A DNA stretch of 64,000 bases, taken from NCBI GenBank assembly GCA_964006375.1, contig OZ023266.1, forward strand, positions 13,962,565 to 14,026,564. Reading direction: 5' to 3'. Shown piece by piece: positions 22,291-34,345 of this stretch; positions within the stretch are counted from its first letter, which is position 1; each line of letters opens with the position of its first letter. Source of the stretch: Tillus elongatus (lineage: Eukaryota > Arthropoda > Insecta > Coleoptera > Cleridae). A program made the translations under genes and the position numbers. The notes beneath the pieces are model-generated. The model saw nothing but the letters and a program-made list of their open reading frames with translations. It was not told the origin of the DNA and did no database searches.

Positions 22291-23370
22291 ACATTCGGTA
22301 GGTTAGAGGTAATTTCCGCTCCAGCCGGGGCATTTATGTTGTCGTGGATGGCCATTCCTCTAAACTGTATCCAATTAATGCAGGAGTCCCTCAAGGTTCA
22401 GCTTTAGCCCATACTTTGTTTCTTCTCCACATCAACGACCTCCTCTCTAGTACATCCAACCCAGTTCACAGTTACACGGACGACAGCACCCTCCACTCAA
22501 ATATGCAATATTCTAAGCCTGTCTCTTTAGCCCAATTAGATGAGGATCGCAGACTCATGGAGGGTTCTGTCTCTGTGGATCTCCAAAAAATATTAGACTG
22601 GGGAATGAGAAATCGTGTACAATTCAACTCCACCAAATCTCAGTCTCGTTTTCATTCATAAGAGATACACCAGCCTAGACCCCTCACAATGAACAACCAA
22701 GTTATTCAAAGTAATGAGTCATTTTCACTTGTTGGCATTTCTGTGGATCGAAATCTCAATTGGCACCAACATGTCACATCAATTGCAGAAGCGGCTATTA
22801 CGAAATTAGGTTTTCTCTTCCGGGCTCACAAATACTTTACACCAGCTAATCTCTATACCTTATATACTTCACAAATAAGGCCAAACCTTGACTACTGCCC
22901 CCACATCTGGGGTGCCGCTGCCTCTTCTACACTCGCTATTCTGGACTCCGTTCAGAAGAGAGCTCTACGTGACCCTACCCTCACCCAAAGGCTGCCATCC
23001 CTTGCCCACCGACGTGCCGTTGGTGACCTTTCTCTCTCTTTAATAGATATCTGCACGGGCACTGCTCAGAGAAGCTTTCTACCATAGTTCCTCCACCTCC
23101 TGCCCCCAACAGATCTACCAGGGGAACAGAGCATATGCACCCTTTTACTGTCCAGGTCGCCAGACATAGAACATCTTGTTATGCCCGCTCGTTTGTACCG
23201 AGGACTTCCAATTTGTGGAATTCCTTGCCGGCACATGTTTTCCCTTCTCCTCCGAACGTCCAAACCTTCAAGTCCAGAATTAACAAGTTGCCTCTTTCAT
23301 TCTTGTCGACACCCACGGTACGATAGTATTTAGGCTATAAGCCCTCGTGGTGTGTTGTTGAAATATATAA
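22291..23370 (+). pseudogene. Non-LTR reverse transcriptase, C-terminal part (copy 1)
   Basis: Starts in the RT palm: GVPQGSALAHTLFLLHINDL (motif B), SYTDDSTLHSN (motif C, YADD changed to YTDD). Then LVGISVDRNLNWHQHV, RPNLDYCPHIWGAA, and a frameshifted C-terminal region with RSFVPRTSNLWNSLP. The 3' end carries 'gtatttaggctataagccc' and 'gttgttgaaata' before an A-rich tail. The second copy of the family is at 38440-39690 and is highly similar. The 5' truncation is typical. Clade not certain (CR1/Jockey-type organisation without RNase H). Confidence 0.85.
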
Positions 23371-25037
23371 AAAAAGACTAACAATCACCAAATCATTTAA
23401 TATAACCATCTTTGTTTATTCTATTTAACTTCATACCGCACAGTAATGTCAGTTTCTAACAAAGAATATGGTTCGCGGCATTTCCCAATAATATTAAATT
23501 TTATTCCGGTAAAACTTGCATTACAATTATTCACCAAAGCTGAATTTTAGTAAATTGCATCGGTAGTTTAATGGAAATATATGAGTTAAATTTGGTAAAA
23601 ATAAATTGACGAGTTTCAAAGATATAGCGTTTTCGAGACGAAAATTTGCAATTTTTCATGGAAAAGCTTGACTCTTAAGAACAGGCCAACGAACTTAGCC
23701 TCCGGAAATTATTTTCCAGTGTAATCAAACAAACCGGAAGTCTCTAGGTGCGGCTCTGAAGCTTCGTAAATCCTAACACATAAAAATTTGAATAAACCTC
23801 GGAAATGGATTCCAATGGCTCTAATCCGTACTCATTTGAAAAAAAAATTCAAAAATTTAAAAGTAAAATTTTGTTAGAGAAATTTAAAAAAATGTTGTTT
23901 TAGATTACCATAAATCACCAGGGCATTATTCCGGCCCTGGGTATAGACCCTACACAACGGGCCCGTTCAATAACAATGCAAAAACGTCACCGTACTTGAC
24001 AAACATTGAAAAAAGCGTGAAATTATTTAAAAAATTGTAATAGAAATATCTCCGGAAAGAGAAATAACCACAAGGTAAAAACAAGATCAAGGTGCTTGTA
24101 AAGTAGTAAGCTTCATCAAGGAGCAGTCGGTTTATCTGAATCTGACATGTCGGTCATCTACAAAATTACCTCAAAAGTTTTAGTTCATGCAATTCTACTG
24201 CTGGGTTACAACCCAAACGGATTTGTTACTTTTAAATTTGCATGATTTTATGAACTGATCTTGATGACCCAACAACTGTGTTCTTGTTGAAAGAAGTCAT
24301 TAACTAAACTAAATACAGACTTCTTGTCTGACTTTATAAGCATGGAACGGTTTCACAAAGTAAGAGCAACAACAATTAAGCATTGAGTAAAGACTAAAAC
24401 AAAGATTTTTCAACTCTTTTGTGTCAGATACGTTTGAGAAACACTGACTAAATCTCTCCTATAGCACCACTCATGTTGCTGTAGTGCTGACTATGAACGA
24501 TATGCCCTGATATCGGTTCTCTGCTCTCCATGACCGTCTCTGATAAACCTACCTGATTGACGGTCTCGCAGACACGACTTACTAACCGGCCTCCCTAGAT
24601 AACGGCTCCATGTGAGGATAAATAAAATTTGCGAGATTTTGCATCGTTAGTAGACTTTATTTGAAACTATCTTCTCGTTAATAACACCCCAGGGAACGTT
24701 GTAGGAGAGTCTATCTGCTGGATTTTCAAGAGTATCAGCGGATTTAAACGGATTGCTGCACTGATACGATGACATTTCATCGTTTAAATATCTTAAAATG
24801 CTCTAGATATTGATCGTCGGCCTTGTAGTTGTGTATGGATTTATATGAGTGTGAAAGTAATCACATTCAGACATTTCATTGGAACCTTAATATGTGGAAC
24901 AAATTCATTATTTTTGTACCGGTTGATCCGATTTCCACCAAAGTTTATACAGTGAGATATTAGAATGTGGCAAACTATATTTTTAGATCATTTTTACATT
25001 GCCAGACTTTCAAACAACGTGTTGCTAATTCAGTTTT
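23371..25037. other. No gene seen
   Basis: AT-rich. 'ccggccctgggtatagac' near 23932 recurs in related form near 16690, hinting at an unidentified dispersed repeat. Nothing else could be supported. Confidence 0.4.
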
Positions 25038-25367
25038 TTCCACCAAGACGGCGCACCAGCTCATAATGCACGAATCGCGATCAACTTCCATAATAATATT
25101 TTTGACAACACCTAGATTGTTACTAGTTGACCTATGCAGTGGCCTCCTAGGTGAGCTAACTACACATGTCTTGACTATTTCCTTGCTTACCCAAATACTG
25201 AAGTCTACAAGAATCCAGTCCACATTATACGAGATCTGAAGTCAAGAATTATCGAAACTTGTCATAATATCCACAGTGACCTTTTGTTGTGCGCAACAAA
25301 TAATATTATAAAACGCACACGTCTATGCATCCAAGCAAACCGCGCAAATTTTGAACAATTACTTTGA
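25038..25367 (+). pseudogene. mariner-type transposase, C-terminal fossil
   Basis: One frame throughout, with three or four stops: FHQDGAPAHNARIAINFH (second catalytic Asp), IFDNT, QWPPR, CLDYFLA (degraded 'LDyFLWG'), TEVYKNPV, IRDLKSRIIETC, and ANRANFEQLL ending at the stop 25365-25367. Usual mariner C-terminus. Upstream parts and inverted repeats not found. Confidence 0.8.
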
Positions 25368-25704
25368 TTTTTCATTTGCTACTATAATTGTGTTTACTCA
25401 GTTGATGTGTTCAGCTATTTTCACGTTTCTTTAATGTTTTTTCATTAAATTTTTGTTTAAAATGCGTAATATTATTGACTGCGTATGTCTTGTTTGATAA
25501 GTCTACAGTGTTAGTGATAATACAGATTTTTGTGTGTTAATAACACACTTACCGCGGTTTCACAAACGACTCCAGCCCGGCTTGGCTTTGCTCTTGGATC
25601 AGCTGCCATGGCAACAAACAACTGAATACCTAGTCTAGTCTTAAATCCTCTGATCATCGCTTATTTTGACAACAGCTGTTGAATGTGGCAGAGATAATGT
25701 AATA
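25368..25704. other. No gene seen
   Basis: Nothing recognisable. Confidence 0.45.
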
Positions 25705-25755
25705 TCTATAAGCACACTTGTAGAACCCAAATCACCACAACACATTAAAAAAAAA

Positions 25756-25797
25756 ACCTGACGATCATTTCACTAAATAAGTTAGCGTGATCAGCGG
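25756..25797 (-). ncRNA. Degraded hammerhead motif in Penelope pLTR
   Basis: The minus strand reads CUGAUCA (core CUGAUGA with G to C), a partly paired stem II, GAA, a short palindromic stem III and a GUC cleavage triplet followed by AGG. The core change should abolish activity. Confidence 0.55.
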
Positions 25798-26559
25798 ATG
25801 AATAATGAAATATTCATCCTCTGATGACGGCAGCCATAATAGCGAATTATGGCTTACTAACAGTCAAGTTAAAACTAAGAGATCTACAGTGAAAATATTA
25901 GTAGTTACAATAACACAAGTAAAAAAACTAAGTTAAAGCTAAAATGCAGTCAAAATGAATTAAAATACCAGAGCAAACTGACAAGCAATGCAAACCAAAG
26001 AACAAGTGCAAAGAGTCAATTAATTGAAAAATTGATCAATTAGTCTATTGCAGAATTAAATAAACCAAGGAGCAAACTGACAAGTTAAGGACTACAGTTT
26101 ACAGTTGGCAGACACAATCAAGCAGAAACTCCATGAGAACTACTAAGGTTAGGAAATTCGTAAAAGTTTAAATCAGGAAAACAAAATGGAGACTATACTT
26201 ACTTTTCAGTCCTTGAAAATTGAAGTTGAAACTATACAAAAGGTTCAACAGGCAGAAATTTCATTTACTGCACGAGGTTCAGGAACACTACATCTGAATT
26301 CGCTAGAAATTTATTTTCAAACAAAACCTAGTGAATAAGAACGGCGATTTGATTAAACAGCAGCAATGAAGGTCAGCCAATTTTGCAAACTTGGACGGGC
26401 AGGAGGCACTGGGGCAAGTTGGTCCCCGGCAGTGGGACTCTGAACAGTCTGTCAACCAAAAATATGAGTGATACCATTTTGTGGAACATATGGTGGCAAG
26501 ACTTGAACGGAATGAGGTGGTCGGTCAAAAAATGTCAAAAACTATGGTGCTGTTACTCC

Positions 26560-26790
26560 TCTTCAATTCTAACTCCATGGTGAAATCTATGTTTACATGT
26601 AGGGCATTCAGCCAACTCTGGAACAGGTGGAGCTGCTCTATGGTACCTGACCAAACCACAAGAATGTCATCGACACAACGTGACTAGGAAGAAACGTACT
26701 TCAAGTAGGAATTTTAGTCTCTGAAAACCAGTTTTATCTCAAAGAAGCCCATAAATACTTCCGCCCATAGGCAGACCATTTTTTTGTTCT
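26560..26790 (-). pseudogene. Penelope-type reverse transcriptase fragment
   Basis: Minus-strand frames give EQKNGLPMGGSIYG (the 'nGLPMGsPlS' form of RT motif 4-5), then KYVSS, RCVDDILVVWSGT (catalytic box, YVDD changed to CVDD) and LNALHVNIDFTMELE. GLPMG plus CVDDILVVW differs from the GTATG plus YVDDIFVEF of the 17.6-kb element, so two Penelope lineages are present. Two or more stops interrupt it. Confidence 0.75.
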
Positions 26791-26791
26791 A

Positions 26792-28812
26792 ATTTCTGAA
26801 CCGTCTGGTAAATTGTGATGAAATTTGGAACGATAATGTATGAGCAAAGTCTGTATTTTTTGAAATATCAATGACAGCTTTAAATGTCAAGGTGACAGCT
26901 GCGCGCGCTTTAGGAATATTGGTTTAAATGGAAATGGGGGTCGAGTGATACCTCATTTTGAATGTCTTTTTATGCTCAGAACATTCTCAGGTTTTGAAAA
27001 CATTTGGTTCAGTATTTTCCAAATAAGATTCAATAATATCGGTTTCTGCGTTATGACTACCCTTGTTTATAACACACTTTTTTTACTTTTTAGATAACAT
27101 TATTGATTGTTTCTGTCGCACTGTTTCCCCAGTAAAGTACACATAGATAATTTTAAATTATTTATGTTTCAAAATAAAACACAATTAACAGTAAACAAAT
27201 AACAACTAATTAACCCTTACTAAGAAATTTGAAAAACAATTCAAATAAAATCTAAAGGCACAAACTGTTGAAGTGGTTACTTCAACAGATGTTAAAAATG
27301 ACCACCATGGACCTCCTGACAAATAAATATTCTTTTCTGACATTATGAAGCATCTTTGGCGTTATTCTTGAACAAACATCTGTAATTCGTTGTCTAAGTT
27401 CATCTAATGAGCCTGGAGGCGTTTTATAAACCTCAGATTTAACGCATCCCCAAAGAAAAAAATCTGGAGATCGAGGTGGTCATTCCGTAGGACCTCGACG
27501 ACCAATCCACCTATTTTCATAACTCTCATCCAGGTAATTTCTGACTTGTCTAAAATAGTGAGGTGGGGCTCCGTCTTGTTGAAATATTACCTCTTGAAAC
27601 TCATGTGGGTTTTGGCCAACAACGTCATCAATAAGTCGAGTAATTGGATTTTGCAACATATCCAGATATCTGGGACCATTAAGATTTTCTTCCTGAAAAA
27701 TGGGACCTATGATGTGATTACCCAAAATGCCCGCCCAAACATTTATTTTCTGGGGGAACTGTGTGTGTCCCTCCTGGAAAACATGGGGGTTTTCCTCACT
27801 CCAGCACCTACAGTTTTGGGTATTAACTTTTCCATGTGAAAAAAATCACTCTCGTCACTGAAACAGATATTCTAAAAGTAGTGATGATTCCCTACCATTC
27901 TTCCTGACATAATTTCGCAAAATTCGAGTCGTCTATCAGGATCATCTTCTGTTATTTCTTGTATAATTTTCATTTTATATGGGTAAAACTTATGGCTTTT
28001 CAAAATTCTTTTGACAGAAGTACGCGAAATATTACATGCCTCTGCCACGTGCTTCGTTGGCTGTTGGGGATTAACAATCATTTCAGCTAAGACCTGGACT
28101 TTTACATCTTCCACAATTTTAGGGCTCCCAGACCTTGGAGCGTCTTTCACTGTACCCATTTCTTGAAATTTTGAAATTAATTTTCGTAAAAACTTTCTGC
28201 ATATTTGGCGTTCCGGATAGCGTACATTGAACATACGAACAGCATCATGGTAATTTCGCTTAGCTTCGACAAAGATAAAGCCGCTCCAAATTTATCTTGT
28301 AAAGAACTAGCCATTTTAAACCATTTCGAACTAATACTTTCTGTCAATACTAAATGGAGATATTAAAAAACAGTATGACAGGATTAATCAATAATGACAT
28401 GTAATAGGTAGAAAAGTGTAGAAAATGGAGAAACCACAGATGAGCTGAATAGCCTCTGTGGTTCTCCAAACAACATGTAAATGCGTGCACAATTTGCTAC
28501 TGATGAATAGTAGTAATCTTTTTTAGAAAAAGTGTGTTATATTAAACAATGGTGGTCATAACGTATAAACCGATATTATTGATTCTTATTTAAAAAATAC
28601 TGAACCAAATGTTTTCAAAACTGGAGAATGTTCTGAGCATAAAAAGCCCTCAAAATGGGACATCACTCGACCCTCATTTCCATTTAAAAATATTCCGAAA
28701 GCGCGCGCAGCTGTCACCTTGACATTTAAAGCTGTCATTGATATGTCAAAAAATGCATTCACATATATTATCGTTCCAAATATCATCACAATATACCGGA
28801 CGGTTCAGAAAT
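26792..28812 (-). mobile_element. mariner-type element with ~300-bp inverted repeats
   Basis: TA-flanked ends (26790-26791 and 28813-28814) begin ATTTCTGAACCGTC. The inverted repeats run to about 27075 on the left and start about 28527 on the right, sharing 'ggaacgataat', 'aaatgtcaaggtgacagctg' and 'gtcataac' blocks. The transposase lies on the minus strand inside. It interrupts a Penelope RT at 26790. Confidence 0.85.
27282..28314 (-). pseudogene. mariner-type (DD41D-like) transposase, broken
   Basis: ATG at 28314 (MASSLQDKFGAALSLSK), then a frameshift into RMFNVRYPERQICRKFLRK (first HTH), GSPKIVEDVKVQVLAEMI, NISRTSVKRILKSHKFYPYK (second HTH) and DDPDRRLEFCEIM. FSDESDFF (first Asp retained) and the strand region follow across frameshifts. 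Then GNHIIGPIFQEENLNGPRYL, FQQDGAPPHY (second Asp), ENRWIGRRGPTE, a Trp-to-stop change, and RSPDFFLWG. The last block lacks five residues (15 bp) found in relatives (RSPD-xTPxD-FFLWG), which removes one of its two Asp. Ends NIC with the stop at 27282-27284. About 344 codons. Confidence 0.88.
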
Positions 28813-28814
28813 TA

Positions 28815-29868
28815 CAGGGGGGGACTTTAGGTCCTCACTGTGCGTTCTGTGTGAACTATTATATAAACACCCTGTATAAAACCATTTAGAAACACAAATA
28901 ACGGACACATTGTCACACTAATCGACTAAAATGCAACCCATTATCCGAACTGCATCGCCACAAAAAATCTAATCGTCAATTTTTCTGTCGCTGGTAAAAA
29001 GCATGTAATTTGAAAAACATATCTACCGGTAGACTGTAATTGTCACGGTGACATACTCGACCGGTCAAACGCAAATTACAATAATTATTGCATCACACGT
29101 GTAAACTGAATAATGTGCATCTGTAACCTATATTTATAGTTTGTGTGTTCTGGGCCATACGACAGACAATGGCGGGCACAGACATCGGGTAAAAATAACA
29201 TTTGCAGGACACAGAGTATAACAACAGGACAGAAGTGGCAGAGAGCGACGTGCAGTTGTTTTGAAATGTCACGCGACCAGTGCGACTGATGACCATTGTC
29301 ACTGTGACACCTGATAAATTAGCTCTATTATATTACAAAGTAACCATTATAATACACCCCTCAGCACACGGGCAGTTCTAACGGTAATTTTTATCATTCA
29401 AAATGCAATTGCCATCGTCCAACACTCTCTTCTTTCTGATACTCTTATAATGGACTTTTTTTAGTTATTGATGTTATTGATTGATAATGTGTCCGATTTT
29501 GATCCTTGAAACGTGCTTTATGCAAGTGCATAAGAATATTTTATTTCTGGCTCTATCTAAATATTTGTAGCTTTTCTATTTTGCTACTTCGAGACTTGAC
29601 ACACCTAAAATATACTTTTTTTTTATTATTGTAGATCAAACCAGTTCAGCAACATGTATGCTATTCATGGTTGTTTTTATCTGCCATGAGCTATTGTCTA
29701 ATATAAGAAATAATAAAAATTAATAACGATAAGATGCTATAGTTAGAAACATAAATTAAAAATAGTTTGGTCGATAAGTTAGTAACATAATTTGGTAGGC
29801 TTACATTCGTATGTACACATCCATACTCCCACACACACACTCACATACGCCCAAATACCCACACATAC
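28815..29868. other. No gene seen
   Basis: 28855-29330 holds several short palindromes (gtcacggtgac near 29043, gtcactgtgac near 29297) and a mariner-like 'caccctgtata' at about 28867, but no bounded element. The rest is AT-rich. Confidence 0.4.
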
Positions 29869-31470
29869 TTAAATTATATTTTTACTCTGATCATGGACCA
29901 TTAAACACATCTTGTGGAAGTTTTTTTTTCTTAGTCTTCTTTGTTGTAGCCCTGCACCAAGATTGTAATGCACTGCTCCAGGACATCCAGTTAACTTGTT
30001 CAGGAAGTTGATTGCACTTGTTTTTATGAAATCACTGATCACTGGTATGTTTAATTCGCGATGTATTTGCGTGTTCCTAATGAACCACGGTGCATCGGTG
30101 ATGATTCGTAGCACTTTGTTCTGGAAGGTTTGTGACATATTTATTGTTGAATTTGACGCTGTTCCCCATATTGGACAACCATATATGAGAACTGGTCTAA
30201 GAACACTTTTGTAGATGTATTTGCGTGTTTCTAATGAACCACGGTGCATCGGTGATGATTCCTAGCACTTTGTTCTGGAAGGTTTGTGCCACATTTATTG
30301 TTGAATTTGACGCTGTTCCCCATATTCGACAACCATATATGAGAACTGGTCTAAGAACACCTTTGTAGATGAGAGTTCCGCATTCAACCTTCAGTGGTGA
30401 TTTTCTGTTTATAATGGGGTACAGCATTTTTAGACGTCCATAAACTTGCTGAGTTCTGTTTTTGATATGATGCCTCCAGGTTAAGGTACGATCGTAATGT
30501 AGGGCTAAATATTTGAGGGATTCGTGTTTGTGATTCCAAGGGATTGCTTTGTTATCTATTTGTAACGGTGACGGATTTGGTCCTCTTAAGAGCGTAAAGA
30601 TTTTAGCTTGACTCTTTGATGAGTTTATAGTGATACCCCAGCTCTTGCACCATTTTGTAACTTTGTTTAAGGAATGTTGTAAACGGTTCCTGGAAACGAT
30701 TATGCTTTTGTGTTGTGTTGCTATCGCTGTATCGTCCGCATACATCGCCAATAAGGAGCCTTGTTCGCATGGTATGTCGCTTACATATAAATTATATCGT
30801 GTAGGTCCCAATATGGAGCCTTGAGGTACTTCTGAGTGAATTGCTTTAGTTATGGAAAATTCAGCGTTTATTCTTACTGCAAATGTTCTATTTTGTGTGA
30901 AGCTGGCAATGATTTTGAGTAGATAGGAAGGTAAGCCATGGATCTTAGCTAATTTGAAGAGGAGCCCGTCAATCCATATTTCATCAAAAGCTTGTGTTGC
31001 GTCAAGAGATGCTACGATGGTATATTTTTTATTTTCGAATCGTTTGACAATAATTTCATTTAAACGAAGGTGCTGATGAAGAGTTAAATGCTTTTTTCTG
31101 AACCCGAACTGTGTGGGGGTTAGGGTATTATGCTCTTCAATAAATTCGTTCAGTCGCCTCAGTATCACTTTTTCGAAAAGCTTGCCTAAAGTGCATAGCA
31201 AGCTGATAGGCCTATAGCTGGATGGGTGTGTCTTGTTTTTTCCATGTTTCAGGAACATGATAATTACAGCGTGTTTCCATGTGTGTGGAAAATAGCCAGT
31301 TTTCAGGCATGCATTAAATATAAGCGCTAATATCTCAAAACATTTTTTGGTCAGATTTTTAAGAACTATGTTCGGTATGGGATCATGGCCAGGGGATTTT
31401 TTATTGGTATCATTTTGGTTAAATCAGATATTTCGTCTGAGGTAATTATCGAGAAGCTGTTTGGGCTAAA
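29869..31470 (-). pseudogene. Jockey-like non-LTR reverse transcriptase
   Basis: From the 5' side (31470, minus) frames give ISDLTKMIPI and SPGHDPIPN-like fingers. An open frame from 31258 follows: SYRPISLLCTLGKLFEKVIL (motif 2), TQFGFRKKHLT, TIVASLDATQAFDEIW (motif A, the Asp pair retained), VPQGSILGPTRYNLYVSDIP (motif B), LLAMYADDTAIAT (motif C, YADD intact at about 30745), SLKYLALHYDRTLTWRHHI, then LRPVLIYGC-IWGTAS and APWFIRNTQIH. The C-terminal block occurs twice because of a 154-bp tandem duplication. It ends in a basic tail near 29869. The endonuclease and ORF1 are missing. An 'ACACAC'-rich stretch follows at 29815-29870. Confidence 0.92.
30060..30367. repeat. 154-bp tandem duplication in the RT gene
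   Basis: Units 30060-30213 and 30214-30367 are nearly identical. The junction shares 'gtagatg'. The duplication shifts the frame between the two copies of the same C-terminal RT segment. Confidence 0.9.
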
Positions 31471-31566
31471 ATATACTTGTTAGTGGTGAGGTTAAGACAC
31501 ATGAAAAATAAGATATTTTCATGTTTCTGCTACAAGCCATCTTTAAACTCTAGTGAAAAAAGTTCC

Positions 31567-31700
31567 GGACGCTGCAAGTGCATTACAGTAGTGAATTTTC
31601 ATAAGAATTGTACACTATTTAAATGGATCTTGGAGATTGGTTTTAGAGGTCCCAGTAAGCGATTACTTAAAGAAATTTCTATTTTCTATGGAGGTAGAAA
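31567..31700 (+). repeat. MITE terminal repeat plus leader-like body
   Basis: 'ggacgctgcaagtgcattac' then 'agtagtgaattttcataaga', followed by 'gttttagaggtcccagtaag'. Sister copy of 7225-7400. Confidence 0.6.
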
Positions 31701-32132
31701 ATTAAAATTTGGTAAAAATATGTAAATACTGGTGGAAAAAGAGCTTGTTTTCTTTTCCCAATGTTTGGCAGGTGGAATGATCACACCCTCGCTAACTAGT
31801 AGATTATGCAAATTAGCGTTAGAAGAAAATATGTTGAAGATGTGGACTGTATGTGGACTGTATTTATAACTCTAGGTGCACTGGATTCCAGAAGACTCCA
31901 ATAATACACTTTTTATATTTATATATGTTGTATTGTTACTATGTACACTTTGAACTTAACACTTATTTACAATTTGCGGTTTTACACTTGATTTAATGGG
32001 TTACTCAGGAGATTTCACAATCTTATTAGCTACTTGTTATTGCATTTATATAACTGCGCGTATACTTTCTAATTTAGAAGAAAACACTGACTTTTCACTG
32101 TATCACTGTACCAACGGAACCAATTGGAACTT
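31701..32132. other. No gene seen
   Basis: AT-rich. 31920-32110 has the feel of a long terminal repeat ('tgttgtattgttac', 'ttatataactgcgcg'), but no ends could be set. Confidence 0.3.
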
Positions 32133-32380
32133 GAACTGAACTGGCTTAATCACACGATCGGTGCTTAAGTAGAAGATTGAGATCTTAGAAGTCCCAAGAA
32201 GCTAATAAGAGGAGATCTGTAGTAGAACTAGAACTGGACTGTAGAACTGAACTGACTTAAGCACACCGGCGGTGTTTAAGTGGAAGATTGGGATCTCGGA
32301 GTCCCAAGAAGCTATGAAGAGGAGATCTGTAGTAGAACTGCACTGTAGAACTGAACTGACTTAAACACACCGGCAATGCA
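32133..32380. repeat. ~105-bp tandem repeat, 2.3 units
   Basis: Unit starts 'gaactgaactg-cttaa' at 32133, 32244 and 32348 (spacing 111 and 104 bp) and contains 'agaagattg-gatct', 'gtcccaagaagcta' and 'gaggagatctgtagtagaac'. Confidence 0.8.
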
Positions 32381-32529
32381 ATTTCTGTATAAAAAAAATG
32401 GTGAATTTTTGCAAAAATTTTTTTTTGCAAATTTTGGTATTTTTTTTTTAAATTTTGGTCCAAAACTGTTCGTGAATAATTATATCTTGGCAGATGTGTA
32501 AATAGCTTGAAGACGTTCGTTGGGCAGGA

Positions 32530-32749
32530 AAATCGGACCAGTTTTTTTTCTGGAACTTTCTAGGTTTTTTTTCGGAAAATGTTTGTACTTTTTGAAACAA
32601 GAAAGCTATTCTAATGAAATATGGTACATTGTTAGTACTATAAAGGTTATATTGCCAACCAAAAGACTCATTCTTTTCAAAACAATACGTATTTGCCATT
32701 AAAAACGTTTGTACGAAAATTCGCTACCATAACGCACTTGCTGTGTCCA
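32530..32749 (+). mobile_element. MITE, right half
   Basis: Matches the right two-thirds of the 310-bp MITE, ending 'ctaccataacgcacttgctg'. The left end is missing. Confidence 0.65.
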
Positions 32750-32759
32750 GACTTTGTTT

Positions 32760-32803
32760 TTATGCCTTGTGGTGTTGGGTTCTCCAAGTGTGCTTATTTT
32801 AAA
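32760..32803 (+). repeat. Penelope pLTR end
   Basis: 'ttgtggtgttgggttctcca' plus 'agtgtgctta' matches the last bases of the Penelope terminal repeats. The hammerhead part is not present. Confidence 0.6.
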
Positions 32804-33744
32804 TTCACTTGTTTTAAGTCAAATTAATCACAAAAATTCATCGAAATTTGCCTCCAAGAAAATTTCTAGGTTCCAGTTAAAATAGCTCCTGTAAAAAAAA
32901 CCGGATACTTCATAATTGATAACAAGGCTCTCCCCGAGCGTAAGCTGAATCTAGCGTACGGGACGTTACTGTTAAATAAACAGTGTGTCTGAAACAGTTC
33001 ACCTCATTAGCCTTGTCCATCTAACTTGGACAAAGTGAGTTTTCCAGGCGGTGCATTCGCGAGACAAGGTGCCAGGTCAGGGTAAATTTGATATCAGCAT
33101 CGGGAGGGGCGCCGGAATAGAGAGGAGAACCGTCGACTGAAGTCATTGCAGTGGCATACAGAGACTACAGGAAACATTGTTGCCATGTCTAAGTATCCAT
33201 CATAATGAATATATGTGAGCATAATAAGACGCAGGAATATACTGCTACAAGAAATTATCACACCAGAAGTTTCAGATTGAGTTTAGAGTCCGAAACAGCT
33301 AATTTTGAATATCCAAAAATTACTTGTACAGAAGTGTGACTTTCGGTCTCCAGCAACTCTGCTCATTTCGTTGCAGCTAGTGTAGAGAGTGTCACTGGCT
33401 CTGACTTCTTAAGGTCTACACTGAAGCTACATATAATAATAAATATAGTTTTATAATAATGTTTAGGGGCATGCTGATCCCAGTAAACTAACCTAAGAAG
33501 ACAGTTACTGACGTCTAAAGATACCATAATGAAGTTATCTGTCTAGGAAGACCGACAGTGTACACCTATGAATTTGCAGCACAGAAATTTTAGTTTAACA
33601 TAAAAACAAACAAAAATAGTGCTGCCAATTGAATCATAACTTCCACATAGCTGTGATAATCTACTCTCCTCTGAAAGACATTCTCATGCAATTACTTTAG
33701 GGTCCATGCTAATCACAAAGAAAATGTTCTTATTCCTGTACCGA
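32804..33744. other. No gene seen
   Basis: No known feature. A short palindrome (tgtccatctaacttggaca) is at about 33015-33033. Confidence 0.4.
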
Positions 33745-34345
33745 TAAACTGTCAATTTTCACCAAATCACCACCATTTATCCGGTACCCTCTGAAGCAAT
33801 CTTACCCAAAAACAATTCAAAGCGTTCCTTTGTCGGGTGCTAACTGGATACCAAATTTGAAGATTGTATCTCACTTCGTTCGAAAGTTATTGCGCCTATT
33901 AATAGATAGGCGTACAGGCCGACATACCGAACGACCGACAGACAGACATATTTCGTTCCAAAATAAAGTTTTCTATTTGTTTTGAGACTTTTTCACTCAT
34001 ATTCCACCCCCATACATTCAATTCCTAATTTAATTTCAGCACAGAATACCACATGTTTGATGAAATTGAAAGATTTCTAATAAACAAACCCTAAAAACAT
34101 TATACTACTAAAGTTTTAATGAAAAAATGTCAATTTCCACCAAATAACCCCCCCCCCCCACTCATTCCCTACCCACTGGAGCGATTTTACCCAAAAACAA
34201 TCCGAACCGTTCGTTTGTCGGGTGCTCTCTGCATTCCGAATTTGAAGAAGATATCTCAATTCGTTCTAAAGTTACCGTGGCTGCAAACAGACAGACCAAC
34301 AGGCAAAACGATTTTCATTCCCAAATCATGTTTTCTATATGTTTT
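33745..34345. repeat. Diverged ~230-bp direct repeat
   Basis: 33745-33975 and 34125-34345 share, in order, 'tgtcaattt-caccaaat', 'acccaaaaacaat', 'tttgtcgggtgct', 'tttgaag', 'gttcgaaagtta'-like, 'acagacagac', 'ttcccaaat/ttccaaaat' and 'ttttctat-tgttttg'. The second copy contains a 13-bp C run (34147-34159). Family unknown. Confidence 0.65.

Larger units (their letters stand above)
25705..26790 (-). mobile_element. Penelope-like element remnant (RT plus pLTR)
   Basis: On the minus strand RT motifs lie at 26790-26560, followed by unassigned sequence and then a pLTR with a degraded hammerhead (25797-25756) and the common pLTR end at 25705. The GIY-YIG part expected between them was not found. 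The RT is cut at its upstream side by the mariner inserted at 26792. Confidence 0.65.

Noticed and set aside
25821..25860. A second hammerhead on the plus strand (CAUCCUCUGAUGA)
   Set aside because: The following hairpin (gccataat/attatggc) does not end in a usable GAAA plus stem III; it is only the 5' half of a pLTR motif.
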